Source: Desulfuromonas versatilis (GTDB lineage: Bacteria; Desulfobacterota; Desulfuromonadia; Desulfuromonadales; NIT-T3). Taken from it: a stretch of DNA of 64,000 nucleotides. How positions within the stretch are numbered: position 1 is the first letter of the stretch; every line of letters starts with the position of its first letter. The position numbers and the translations under genes were made by a program. The stretch is from contig NZ_AP024355.1 in assembly GCF_019704135.1 (NCBI RefSeq), positions 558,001 to 622,000 of the forward strand, read 5' to 3'. Positions 33,118 to 41,635 of this stretch are shown here, in pieces. The notes below the pieces were generated by a model. It saw only the letters and a list, made by a program, of their open reading frames with translations. It was not told the origin of the DNA and did not search any database.

Positions 33118-34119
33118 ATGAAACATTTCCTGCCCCAGCCGCTGAAATCCCTGAGCCTTTCCCTGCTTCTGTGCCTTGTTCTCATCTCGCCTGCCCTGGC
33201 GGAGAAGATCAAGGTCGCGGGCATCTACACCCAGCCGATCCAGCAGAAATGGGACGGCACCCTGCACCGGGCGCTGGTCAAGGCCCAGGAGGCCGGCGAG
33301 ATCGATTACGTCTATTCGGAAAAGGTCGCCAACACCGATTACGTGCGGGTGATGCGCGAGTACGCCGAGAGCGGCGTCAAGCTTATCGTCGGCGAAGCCT
33401 TCGGCATCTCCCGCGAGGCCCACAAGGTGGCCGACGACTACCCCGAAGTCGCCTTTCTGGTGGGGGATTCCTTCGGTCCCCACGGCAGCAACTTCGCTGT
33501 TTTCGATAACTATATCCACGAGCCCTGCTACCTGATGGGGATCATCGCCGGCAGCCTGACCAAGACCAACAAGATCGGCATGGTCGGCGGCTACCCCATC
33601 GGCGAGGTCAACCGCCTCTTCAATGCCTTCATGGATGGCGCCCGCTCGGTCAATCCCGAGGTCAAGTTCAAGGTCTCCTTCATCGGTTCCTGGTACGACC
33701 CGCCCAAAGCCAAGGAATTCGCCTTCGCCCAGGTGGAGGCCGGGGTCGACGTGCTCTACGCCGAGCGTGCCGGTGTGGTCGATGCGGCCCGCCAGAAGGG
33801 GATTGTGGCCTTCGGCAACGTCAACGACATGAACAAGGAAGAGAACGGCAAGGACGTGGTGGTGACCTCCGCGCTCTGGCACATGGAGTCGGCCATCAAC
33901 CACGCCATCGCCCTGGTCAAGAAAGGCGGGTTCAAGGCCGAGGACTACCGGGAGTGGACCATGATGGCCAAGGGCGGCGCCTCGCTGGCCCCCTACTACG
34001 AGTTTGACGGGAAGATCCCGGCGGAAGCCAAGGCCAAGGTCAAGGAGCTCGGGGAACAGATCCGGGCGGGTAAATTCACCGTGACCATCAACGACAACGA
34101 GCCGAAGTCGACCTTCTGA
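33118..34119 (+). CDS. BMP/PnrA-family substrate-binding protein
   Basis: This 333-residue periplasmic binding protein of the basic membrane protein (BMP, PnrA/Med) family binds purine nucleosides or related bases. A signal peptide runs to about residue 28 (ISPALA then EK). Family features are KVAGIYTQPIQQKWDG, VGEAFG, VAFLVGDSF, GYPIGEVNRLFNAFMDGA and the late TSALWHMESAIN. GGAGCG precedes the ATG. Unlike many BMP proteins it has a signal I peptide rather than a lipobox. It is first in the transporter operon and is followed by a hairpin. Confidence 0.88.
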   Translation: MKHFLPQPLKSLSLSLLLCLVLISPALAEKIKVAGIYTQPIQQKWDGTLHRALVKAQEAGEIDYVYSEKVANTDYVRVMREYAESGVKLIVGEAFGISREAHKVADDYPEVAFLVGDSFGPHGSNFAVFDNYIHEPCYLMGIIAGSLTKTNKIGMVGGYPIGEVNRLFNAFMDGARSVNPEVKFKVSFIGSWYDPPKAKEFAFAQVEAGVDVLYAERAGVVDAARQKGIVAFGNVNDMNKEENGKDVVVTSALWHMESAINHAIALVKKGGFKAEDYREWTMMAKGGASLAPYYEFDGKIPAEAKAKVKELGEQIRAGKFTVTINDNEPKSTF

Positions 34120-34140
34120 TCTTCTCCATCGATCATGCTG

Positions 34141-34171
34141 CGGCCGCCCTCTAAGGGGGGCGGCCGTTTTT
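34141..34171 (+). terminator. Intra-operon hairpin with T-tract
   Basis: CGGCCGCCC (34141-34149) pairs with GGGCGGCCG (34158-34166) and is followed by TTTTT (34167-34171). Lying between the binding-protein and ATPase genes, it probably lets only part of the transcripts continue, giving more binding protein than transporter. Confidence 0.75.
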
Positions 34172-34189
34172 CTGTACAAGGATAATACC

Positions 34190-35713
34190 GTGCCTCATCC
34201 GACGGTTCTGCGCCTGCGCGACATTACCAAGCGTTTCGGCCCGCTGATCGCCAACGACGCCATCTGCCTGGACTTGGCCGAGGGCGAGGTGCTGGCCCTG
34301 CTCGGGGAGAATGGCGCCGGCAAGACGACCCTGATGAACATCCTGTTCGGCCATTACGTCGCCGATGCGGGGACGGTGGAGGTTTTCGGGCAGGAGCTTC
34401 CGCCCGGCAAGCCGCGGGCCGCCATCGAGGCCGGCGTCGGCATGGTGCATCAGCACTTCACCCTGGCGGACAACCTGACGGTGCTGGAAAACGTGGTGCT
34501 GGGGACCGAGCGCCTGTTCACCCCGCGCCAGGATCTGAAAGGGGCCGCCCGGCGCCTGCGCGAGCTGGGGCGTGAGTTCGGCCTGGAGGTTGACCCGCGG
34601 GCCCGGGTCCGGGACCTCTCGGTGGGAGAGCGCCAGCGGGTCGAGATCCTCAAGGTGCTCTACCGCAACGCCAGGATCCTGATTCTGGACGAACCGACGG
34701 CGGTGCTGACGCCGCCCGAGGTTGACAGCCTGTTTCTGACCCTGCGCCGGCTGGTGGGGCGCGGGCTGGCGGTGGTCTTCATTTCGCACAAGCTGGCCGA
34801 GGTCATGGCGATCAGCGATCGGGTCGCGGTGCTGCGCGGCGGCCGGGTGGTGCACGAAACGGGGATCGACGAGACCTCCCGCGAGGCCCTGGCCGAAGCG
34901 ATGGTCGGCCGGGAAATCCCCAAGCCGAAGCGGGTTCCCCTGAACCCCGGCAAGCCCCTCTTGGGCCTCGACGGCGTGACGGTGCGCGGCGAGCACGGCA
35001 AGGTCCATCTGCAGGAGGCCTCGCTGGATCTACGGGAGCACGAGATCCTCGGCATCGCCGGGGTTTCCGGCAATGGCCAGGCCCAGCTGGCCGATCTGCT
35101 CTGCGGCCTGCTCGGGCCTGATGAGGGGCGGATGACCCTGGCTGACGGGGCTCTCCTGAAGCCGAGCCCCAGGGCCATGGTGCGCCACGGCATCGGGCGC
35201 ATCGTCGAAGACCGCAACGGCACCGGGCTGATCGGGGATATGACCATCACCGAAAACCTCGCCTCGGAGAGCTACCGCGAGAAGCGCTTCTCGCGCTTCG
35301 GGCTGCTGCGCTTCGCGGCGCTGCGCGAGCATGCCGGACGTCTGGTGCGCGAGTTCGACGTGCGCTGCCCCGGAATCTCGGCGCCGGTCCGCAAGCTCTC
35401 CGGGGGCAACATGCAGAAACTGGTGCTGGCCCGGGTGCTGGCCCGCAATCCCTCGGTGATCCTCGCCCATCAGCCGACCTGGGGGCTGGACGTCGGGGCC
35501 GCCTCCTATGTCCACAGCCAGCTGCTCGCCGCCCGCGAGAGGGGCGCGGCCACGCTGCTGATCTCCGAAGACCTCGACGAACTGCTGCAGCTCTCGGACC
35601 GTATCCAGGTCATTTACCACGGGCGCTTGAGCCCACCGCTCGATGCCGGCGAGGTCACCCTGCAGCAGCTCGGTCTGCTGATGAGCGGTCAGGACTTCGC
35701 GGCGGCCGGCTGA
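34190..35713 (+). CDS. BMP-type ABC transporter, tandem ATP-binding protein
   Basis: This 507-residue protein has two ABC domains. The first has Walker A GENGAGKTT (39-47), signature LSVGERQR and Walker B LILDEPT. The second has a degenerate Walker A (GVSGNGQAQL) and signature LSGGNMQK, a layout typical of sugar/nucleoside (RbsA, YufO) ATPases. Start: GTG 34190 after AAGGATAA. It energises uptake together with the two permeases downstream. Confidence 0.9.
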   Translation: MPHPTVLRLRDITKRFGPLIANDAICLDLAEGEVLALLGENGAGKTTLMNILFGHYVADAGTVEVFGQELPPGKPRAAIEAGVGMVHQHFTLADNLTVLENVVLGTERLFTPRQDLKGAARRLRELGREFGLEVDPRARVRDLSVGERQRVEILKVLYRNARILILDEPTAVLTPPEVDSLFLTLRRLVGRGLAVVFISHKLAEVMAISDRVAVLRGGRVVHETGIDETSREALAEAMVGREIPKPKRVPLNPGKPLLGLDGVTVRGEHGKVHLQEASLDLREHEILGIAGVSGNGQAQLADLLCGLLGPDEGRMTLADGALLKPSPRAMVRHGIGRIVEDRNGTGLIGDMTITENLASESYREKRFSRFGLLRFAALREHAGRLVREFDVRCPGISAPVRKLSGGNMQKLVLARVLARNPSVILAHQPTWGLDVGAASYVHSQLLAARERGAATLLISEDLDELLQLSDRIQVIYHGRLSPPLDAGEVTLQQLGLLMSGQDFAAAG

Positions 35714-35752
35714 CCGGCTGCGATTTTCACCTATCCCGTTGGAAGTTGATTC

Positions 35753-36802
35753 ATGCGTCTGGAACCTCGTGACAATATCTCCCTGGTCATGGCGGTGGGC
35801 GGACCGGTGCTGGCGGTGGCCGCCGCACTGGGGCTCTGCTCGGTGCTGATCGCCTGGTCGGGCGCCTCGGTCCCCCAGGCCTATGCCAGCCTCTTCAAGG
35901 GGGCCCTCGGGTCGCGTTTCGCCATCAGCGAAACCCTGACCCGGGCCACCCCGCTGATCCTCACCGGCCTGGCCGCCGCGGTGGCTTTCCGGGCCAAGCT
36001 CTGGAACATCGGCGGCGAGGGGCAGTTTTATGCCGGGGCCTGTGCCGCCACCCTGCTGGGGACCGGTGCCGTCTCCCTGCCGCCCTACCTGATGCTGCCG
36101 GTTCTGTTTGGCGCCGGCGCGCTGGCCGGCGGACTGCTGCTGCTGGTGCCGACCCTGCTCAAGACCCGCCTCAAGGTCGACGAGGTGGTGACCACGCTGC
36201 TGCTCAACTTCATCGTGCTGCTGTTCGTCAACTACCTGCTGTTCGGGCCGTGGAAGGATCCGATGGCCATGGGCTGGCCCCAGGCGGCGCCGGTCATCGA
36301 CCAGGGGGTGCTTCCCAAACTGCTCGCCCGCACCCGGCTGCATGCCGGATTCCTGGTCGCCCTGGCCGGGGCGGCTGTCTCCTGGGCGCTGATGCGCTTC
36401 ACCATCTGGGGGTACGAGATCCGCGCGGTCGGGGCCAATCAGAAGGCCGCCGATTTCGCCGGGATCCCGGTCGGGCGGACGGTGGTGCGCACTGCCCTGA
36501 TCAGCGGGGGGCTCGCCGGGCTGGCCGGAGTCAGCGAGCTCTGCGGCCTCAAGGGCTACCTGACCCTCGATTTGTCGCCGGGCTTCGGCTACACCGGCAT
36601 CGTGGTGGCGATGCTGGCCGGGCTCAACCCCCTCGGCGTGATCCTCGCCGCCTGCTTCGTGGCGGTGGTCTATAACGGCGCCGACTCGATGAGCCGGGCC
36701 CTGGCGGTCTCCAATTACATCGCCGATGTCATTACCGCCACCGCCCTTTTGACGGTGCTGGTCAGCATGCTGCTGACCCGCTACCGCATCCGCTGGAAAT
36801 AG
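35753..36802 (+). CDS. BMP-type ABC transporter permease 1 (YufP/NupP-like)
   Basis: This 349-residue BPD_transp_2 permease has about nine or ten helices. It carries the family blocks ETLTRATPLILTGLAAAVAFR and LWNIGGEGQFYAGA near residues 60-90, and a cytoplasmic loop VGANQKAADFAGIPV that contacts the ATPase. It lies 39 bases after the ATPase stop and four bases before permease 2. Confidence 0.88.
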   Translation: MRLEPRDNISLVMAVGGPVLAVAAALGLCSVLIAWSGASVPQAYASLFKGALGSRFAISETLTRATPLILTGLAAAVAFRAKLWNIGGEGQFYAGACAATLLGTGAVSLPPYLMLPVLFGAGALAGGLLLLVPTLLKTRLKVDEVVTTLLLNFIVLLFVNYLLFGPWKDPMAMGWPQAAPVIDQGVLPKLLARTRLHAGFLVALAGAAVSWALMRFTIWGYEIRAVGANQKAADFAGIPVGRTVVRTALISGGLAGLAGVSELCGLKGYLTLDLSPGFGYTGIVVAMLAGLNPLGVILAACFVAVVYNGADSMSRALAVSNYIADVITATALLTVLVSMLLTRYRIRWK

Positions 36803-36806
36803 CGCC

Positions 36807-37751
36807 ATGACCGATCTTTTTGATTTCATCCTCACCGCCGGCTTCTGGGTCGCCACCCTGCGCATGGCCACGCCGCTGATCTTCGGCACGCTCGGTGAAC
36901 TGGTCTGCGAACGCTCGGGGGTGCTCAACCTGGGCATCGAAGGGATCATGACAGCCGGCTCCATGGCCGGCTGGATGTGGGTCTACCAGGGGGGAAGCCT
37001 CTGGGGCGGGGTGCTGTTCGCCGCCTGCGTGGGCGCGGCCTTCGGCCTGCTGCACAGCCTCTTCACCGTCTACCTCGGCCTCTCCCAGCACGTGACCGGG
37101 CTGGGCATCACCATGCTCGCCTCTTCGTTGAGCTACTTCGTGTTCCGCATGATGCTGCCCAACGCCACCACCCCGCCCAAGATCGTCCCCTTCGAAACCT
37201 GGCAGGTCCCCGGGCTCTCGGCACTGCCCTATATCGGCGAGGCGCTGTTCAGCCAGTCGCCGCTGACCTGGCTGGCCCTGGCGCTGATCGTCGGCGTCGG
37301 CTATGCTCTGTTCTATACCCCGCTGGGCCTTGCGGTGCGCATGGTCGGCGAAAACCCCATGGCCGCCGAGGCGCAGGGGCTGAACGTGCACCTGGTGCGG
37401 ACGGGGGCGGTGGTTTTCGGCAGCGCCCTGATGGCGGTGGGCGGGACCTTCCTGACCCTGTCGGCCTTCGACGCCTTTTACATCGGCATGACCAACGGCC
37501 GCGGCTGGATCTGCGTGGCGCTGGTGGTGTTCGCCTCGTGGCGGCCGGGCAAGGCGCTGCTCGGGGCGCTGCTGTTCGCCACCTTCGACGCGATCCAGAT
37601 GCGGGTGCAGCAGCAGGCGACCTCCGCCATCCCCTACCAGTTCTACTTGATGGCCCCCTACGTGCTGAGTATCCTGGCGCTGATCATCATGTCGCGGCGG
37701 GCCGCCTACCCCAAGGCCCTGCTGGTCCCCTTCCGGCGCGGGGAGCGCTAG
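36807..37751 (+). CDS. BMP-type ABC transporter permease 2 (YufQ/NupQ-like)
   Basis: This 314-residue BPD_transp_2 permease forms the other half of the channel. Its start FWVATLRMATPLIFGTLGELVCERSGVLNLGIEG matches permease 2 of nucleoside transporters. A later loop VGENPMAAEAQGLNV is the ATPase contact. It is followed by the deaminase gene after 36 bases, all on the same transcript. Confidence 0.88.
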   Translation: MTDLFDFILTAGFWVATLRMATPLIFGTLGELVCERSGVLNLGIEGIMTAGSMAGWMWVYQGGSLWGGVLFAACVGAAFGLLHSLFTVYLGLSQHVTGLGITMLASSLSYFVFRMMLPNATTPPKIVPFETWQVPGLSALPYIGEALFSQSPLTWLALALIVGVGYALFYTPLGLAVRMVGENPMAAEAQGLNVHLVRTGAVVFGSALMAVGGTFLTLSAFDAFYIGMTNGRGWICVALVVFASWRPGKALLGALLFATFDAIQMRVQQQATSAIPYQFYLMAPYVLSILALIIMSRRAAYPKALLVPFRRGER

Positions 37752-37787
37752 GGGGAACCGACCTTCTCTGGCCGCAAGGAGCGTGCA

Positions 37788-39077
37788 ATGCTCGATCTGA
37801 TCGTCCGTCAAGCCAATATTTTCGGCAAACCGGTTGCGCAGGACATCGCCTGTCAAAGCGGCCGCATCGTCGAGGTCGCCCCGCGCATCGAAGGGCAGGC
37901 CACCCGCGAGATCGATGCCGCGGGGCGGCTGGTGACGCCTCCCTTCGTCGACAGTCATTTTCACATGGACGCCACCCTGTCGCTGCTTGGCCAGGCGCGG
38001 CGCAACGAAAGCGGAACCCTGCTCGAGGGGATCGCCATGTGGGGGGAATTCAAGCCCGGGCAGAGCGCCGAGCGCATCAAGGAGCGGGCCCTGAAGCTGC
38101 TGCGCTGGTCGGTGGCCCGGGGGGTGCTGGCGGTGCGGACTCACGTGGACATCTGTGACCCGAGCCTGCAGGCGGTCCAGGTCCTGCTCGAGGTCAGGGA
38201 GCAGATGCGCCCCTACCTCGACATGCAGCTGGTCGCCTTTCCGCAGGACGGTTACCTGCGCGACCCGGCCGCCCGCGAGCAGATGAAGCGGGCCCTGGAC
38301 CTGGGGGTCGATGTGGTCGGCGGCATCCCGCACTTCGAGCGCACCATGGCCGAAGGAGCCGAATCGGTGCGCCTGCTCTGCGAACTGGCGGCCGAACGGG
38401 GCCTGCTGGTCGACATGCACTGCGACGAGTCGGACGATCCCATGTCACGGCACGTGGAGAGCCTCGCCTGCCAGACCACCCGGCTCGGGCTGCAGGGGCG
38501 GGTGACCGGTTCGCACCTGACCTCCATGCATTCGATGGACAATTACTACGTCAGCAAGCTGCTGCCGCTGATGGCCGAAGCCCGGCTCAACGCGGTCTGC
38601 AACCCGCTGGTCAACATGGTGCTGCAGGGGCGCCACGACAGCTACCCCAAGCGCCGCGGCCTCACCCGGGTGCCGGAACTGCTGGCCGCCGGCGTCAACG
38701 TCAGCCTGGGCCACGACGACATCCTCGACCCCTGGTATCCGCTGGGGAGCCACGACATGCTCGAGGTCGCCCATATGGGGGTGCATGCCCTGCATATGAG
38801 CGGGGCCGGCCAGATCGAGCAGCTGTTCGAGGCGGTGACCTCCAATGCCGCCCGAACCCTGCAGCTGGAGGGGTATGGGCTTGAGCCCGGCTGTCGGGCC
38901 GACCTGGTCGTGCTTCAGGCCGCCGATCCCGTTGAAGCCATTCGCCTGAAAGCGCCGCGGCTTGAGGTTGTACGCGCCGGCCGCGTCATCGCCCAGACGC
39001 CGCCGGTGGTATCGCGGGTTATGCTGGGAGGGCAGGAATCCCGGGTCGATTTTACCCTCGGATCCCTGGGCGACTGA
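37788..39077 (+). CDS. codA: CodA-type cytosine deaminase/amidohydrolase
   Basis: This 429-residue metal-dependent amidohydrolase hydrolyses cytosine to uracil and ammonia (CodA homologues also act on isoguanine). It has the metal ligands HFH (57-59), HCDE (H211, catalytic E214), a His in GSHLTSMH and D310 in SLGHDDILDPWYPLG, which is a CodA signature. The 5' metal-binding segment reads PFVDSHFHMDAT where E. coli CodA has a similar motif. It is cotranscribed with a transporter, so the imported base is probably its substrate. A terminator follows. Confidence 0.85.
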   Translation: MLDLIVRQANIFGKPVAQDIACQSGRIVEVAPRIEGQATREIDAAGRLVTPPFVDSHFHMDATLSLLGQARRNESGTLLEGIAMWGEFKPGQSAERIKERALKLLRWSVARGVLAVRTHVDICDPSLQAVQVLLEVREQMRPYLDMQLVAFPQDGYLRDPAAREQMKRALDLGVDVVGGIPHFERTMAEGAESVRLLCELAAERGLLVDMHCDESDDPMSRHVESLACQTTRLGLQGRVTGSHLTSMHSMDNYYVSKLLPLMAEARLNAVCNPLVNMVLQGRHDSYPKRRGLTRVPELLAAGVNVSLGHDDILDPWYPLGSHDMLEVAHMGVHALHMSGAGQIEQLFEAVTSNAARTLQLEGYGLEPGCRADLVVLQAADPVEAIRLKAPRLEVVRAGRVIAQTPPVVSRVMLGGQESRVDFTLGSLGD

Positions 39078-39107
39078 TTCCAGTCGAAAATCAGTGGTAA
39101 ACTTCAG

Positions 39108-39144
39108 AAACCGCCCTCCGGCGTTACTGCCGGCGGGCGGTTTT
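39108..39144. terminator. Bidirectional terminator between codA and the cupin gene
   Basis: ACCGCCC-T-CCGGC pairs with GCCGG-C-GGGCGGT around GTTACT and is followed by TTTT on the plus strand, with AAA before it. It serves codA and the convergent minus-strand cupin gene. Confidence 0.75.
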
Positions 39145-39160
39145 GAGTTGGCAGGGCGGT

Positions 39161-39466
39161 TCAGAACATGGACGGGGCATAGAGGGTCAGGGTTTCCAGG
39201 GGGGCATCGCCCGAGTTGATGATTTCGTGGGCCTCGCCGGCCTCGATGAGCAGCAGGTCCCCGGGCTGCAGGTCGACCCTGCTGCCGGCGACGATGGCCT
39301 GGCCGCGGCCGGCGAGGACGAACAGCCACTGGTCGCTGTCGGGGTGCCGGTTGTCCGGACCGCCGGTGGAATTGCGCGCCGGCAGCACCATGGTGGCGGC
39401 CTGCGAGCGGCTGGTGCCGGCCACCAGTTTGAACCCTTTTTCCGGTTTAAGGTTTACCAGTTTCAT
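39161..39466 (-). CDS. Small single-domain cupin
   Basis: This 101-residue cupin has the two cupin boxes: HPDSDQWLFVLAGRGQAIV (first, with His and Gln/Trp in place of some metal ligands) and PGDLLLIEAGEAHEI (second, with the final His). Start: ATG 39466 is preceded by GGAGG. The frame reaching 39661 overlaps the methyltransferase and lacks an RBS. It lies two bases after the methyltransferase stop and is probably coupled to it. Substrate unknown. Confidence 0.78.
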   Translation of the reverse strand: MKLVNLKPEKGFKLVAGTSRSQAATMVLPARNSTGGPDNRHPDSDQWLFVLAGRGQAIVAGSRVDLQPGDLLLIEAGEAHEIINSGDAPLETLTLYAPSMF

Positions 39467-39468
39467 GA

Positions 39469-40224
39469 CTATCCTCCAGGAAAAACCTCCCCGACCCTGA
39501 GGCTGAGCGGCCAGACTACGGACCTGGAAGTCGTGGGCTCCCCCCAGGCCCGAGCCAGGCTTTCCTCGATCAGCAGAACCGGATCGCTGCCCGTGGTCTC
39601 CAGGCAGATGCGGGTCGCGGACCAGGTCCGCAGCATCCCGAGCAGATCGGTCAATTCCCACTCCGCTGTAAGGTTAAAAGTCGGTGCAGGGCGCTCCTCG
39701 AAGGGAAAGGGGATGGTCCGGTATTGCTGTTCCACCCATTTGCGCTCCGTCGGCCAGTAAGGCCCTACGATCTCCCTGTAGTAGTGATGGACCACCGCGT
39801 CCACCTGCGGGGTGATGCCGAACAGGTCGTAGGTCCAGGCGGCGAGGATGCCGCCGGAGCGCAGCACCCGGCGGACTTCCGCGTAGAACTTATCCAGATC
39901 GAACCAGTGCAGGGCCTGGGCGACCGTGACCAGGTCGACGGAGGCGGTTTCCAGGCCGCTCGCCTCGGCAGGGGCGACCCGGTAGCGGACCCCAGGGTGG
40001 GTGTGGGCGTTCGCTATCTGCTTTTCGCTGGCGTCGGTGGCAATTACCTCCGAAAAAAACTCCGCCAGGCCGATCGCTGCCTGGCCGCTCCCAGTCCCGC
40101 AGTCCCAGGCCCGGGAACGCGCCGGGGCGAGGGAGGCGAGAAACTCGAAGAGGGTCCGTGGGTAGTGGGGTCGAAACTTGGAGTAATGGCCGGCCTGGGC
40201 GGAAAAATGGTCTTTGAAGGCCAT
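39469..40224 (-). CDS. Class I SAM-dependent methyltransferase (UbiE-like)
   Basis: This 251-residue methyltransferase starts MAFKDHFSAQAGHYSKFRP, a common beginning for the family. Motif I is AWDCGTGSGQAA (about 42-53), motif II VDLVTVAQALHWFD and motif III RVLRSGGIL. The trailing helical part includes REIVGPYWPTERKWV, seen in the yeast Tmt1/Crg1-like trans-aconitate group. Start: 40224; frames further upstream are not supported. The substrate is probably a small carboxylate or metabolite. Confidence 0.78.
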   Translation of the reverse strand: MAFKDHFSAQAGHYSKFRPHYPRTLFEFLASLAPARSRAWDCGTGSGQAAIGLAEFFSEVIATDASEKQIANAHTHPGVRYRVAPAEASGLETASVDLVTVAQALHWFDLDKFYAEVRRVLRSGGILAAWTYDLFGITPQVDAVVHHYYREIVGPYWPTERKWVEQQYRTIPFPFEERPAPTFNLTAEWELTDLLGMLRTWSATRICLETTGSDPVLLIEESLARAWGEPTTSRSVVWPLSLRVGEVFPGG

Positions 40225-40589
40225 GGGCGGTAATTCCCTTCCAAAGAATGATGCATCACCCCTATCAGCATACCAGGAAATCTTCCCCGCAATATATCGC
40301 CCCGTCGAGCAGGGGCCTGGCTGCGGCAGTCCGTTGCTCCTCCGCTGAAAAGTGTAAAGCAAAGTGTAAAGGTGGTGTGTCTGGATTCTTTACGGAATCG
40401 CTCCTTTTCATTAATGCCTTGCCCCTTGAACTTCCTGGGACAAGAAATTCCCTCCCACCATTCAGCGGTTGGATGCTCGTTTCCATCTTGACAAAATAGG
40501 AAATCTCTGAGAAGTTTAGTGCGGCATAATGATTGCTAGCTTATTGGTAGCAAATAAAAAATCAACACTAATTAGAAGGAGGAAGGCTG
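40225..40589. other. Intergenic region between methyltransferase and pilin genes
   Basis: This 365-base divergent region is more A/T-rich than the window average. It holds the candidate sigma-54 promoter described below, a possible TTGACA at 40488-40493, and a tandem GTGTAAAG motif (40352-40359 and 40363-40370). No protein frame is convincing. Confidence 0.5.
40521..40537 (+). promoter_or_regulatory. Candidate sigma-54 promoter of the Flp pilin gene
   Basis: GGCA (40523-40526) and TTGCT (40533-40537) have GG and GC dinucleotides separated by exactly ten bases, the required -24/-12 geometry. The -26 T and the CG after GGCA are not conserved. It predicts a start near 40548, about 42 bases before the pilin ATG. 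Confidence 0.5.
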
Positions 40590-40775
40590 ATGAACATCCT
40601 AATGATGAAGCTGAGGGAACTGCTCAGAGGCGAAGAGGGCGCTACGGGGGTGGAGTACGGACTGATGGTGGCCGCCATCGCGGCCGTAATCGTAGCTGTT
40701 GTCTATGCCCTTGGAGACAATATTCTGGGGGCCTTTACCACGGTGAATGATGCCCTGACTTCCGGGGGAGGGTGA
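40590..40775 (+). CDS. flp: Flp-family type IVb pilin
   Basis: This 61-residue pilin has a short basic leader, a prepilin cleavage site between G17 and A18 (GEEG|ATGVEYG), Glu at +5 and Tyr at +6, and a hydrophobic helix AAIAAVIVAVVYAL. The mature subunit is about 44 residues, typical of Flp. A strong RBS (AGAAGGAGGAAGG) precedes the ATG, which fits high expression. It is the major subunit of the Tad pilus encoded downstream. Confidence 0.93.
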   Translation: MNILMMKLRELLRGEEGATGVEYGLMVAAIAAVIVAVVYALGDNILGAFTTVNDALTSGGG

Positions 40776-40803
40776 GACGTCGGATTTCGGGAGGGAAGAA
40801 CTG

Positions 40804-40838
40804 GGCCTAAAGTCCTGAACGGGACTTTGCAAAAGGCC
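40804..40838 (+). other. Nested hairpin after the pilin gene
   Basis: GGCCT/AGGCC (40804-40808, 40834-40838) encloses AAAGTCC/GGACTTT (40809-40815, 40822-40828). It has no T-tract, so it is more likely an mRNA-stabilising or processing hairpin that raises pilin level over the rest of the operon. Confidence 0.55.
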
Positions 40839-40873
40839 ATTGCTGGGGAGGCAAAAAGTTGGAGAGGCTTGGA

Positions 40874-41467
40874 ATGCACAAACTGCAGCATTGCCTGACC
40901 GGTTTTGCGGCTGCAAGCCTGTCTCTTTTTTTCATTGGCAGGGAGGGGATTGACCTTTCCATCCTTTTTGCCTCCGTCTTTTTCCTGGTGGTCTGCGTTA
41001 CAGATACCGTTTTCGCCCGAATCCCCAACCTGTTCAGTTACACCCTGGCTCTGCTGGCCCTGGGATACCATGCGCTCGGATCCGGTTTGCCCGGACTCAA
41101 CATGGCCCTGGCAGGCCTGCTTACGGGGTTAGGGATGTTTCTCCTGCCGTTTTTGCTGGGCGGAATGGGCGCCGGGGATGTCAAGGCCCTGGCGGCCCTG
41201 GGGGCCTTGGTGGGGCCCGGCGCCATTTTTCAGATTTTTCTTTACACGGCTTTCCTCGGCGGTGCCATGGCAATTGTCCACAGCCTGTGCAAAGAGATCT
41301 CCATGGGCAAATCGCGCCCCTGGCGCCAGGCGGTCACCGCCGCCGTGGGGAGCGGAGACTCGGAAGGTTCCCTGGCCCTGGCTTCGCAGGCAAAAGTGAA
41401 ATTCCCCTTCGCCCCGGCCATTGCCTTTGGCTATTACGCCTATCTTGGCTGGGGCGCGATTATTTAA
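40874..41467 (+). CDS. cpaA: TadV/CpaA-type prepilin peptidase (A24A)
   Basis: This 197-residue membrane aspartic protease processes the Flp prepilin and probably the TadE/F pseudopilins. Catalytic aspartates are D44 (CVTDTV) and D102 (MGAGDVKA, the GxGD motif). The protein has about six helices and lacks the N-methylation domain of PilD. Start: ATG 40874 with GGAGAGG seven bases upstream; a TTG at 40859 is an alternative. Confidence 0.88.
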   Translation: MHKLQHCLTGFAAASLSLFFIGREGIDLSILFASVFFLVVCVTDTVFARIPNLFSYTLALLALGYHALGSGLPGLNMALAGLLTGLGMFLLPFLLGGMGAGDVKALAALGALVGPGAIFQIFLYTAFLGGAMAIVHSLCKEISMGKSRPWRQAVTAAVGSGDSEGSLALASQAKVKFPFAPAIAFGYYAYLGWGAII

Positions 41468-41635
41468 AGGTTGTTTTCAACCGCTCGGCCCGGGGCCGGG
41501 GAATGCTGGTCCCCAAGGCGCCCTCGGCTGGAAAACCAATCCCGGTCAAAATCCTTCGAGCGGTCTTTCAGGCAGCGCTGCTCAGCTCTTACTGCCCGTG
41601 GCCCGGCGCTAGCAGTCTCTACAGGGAGGAGTGTC

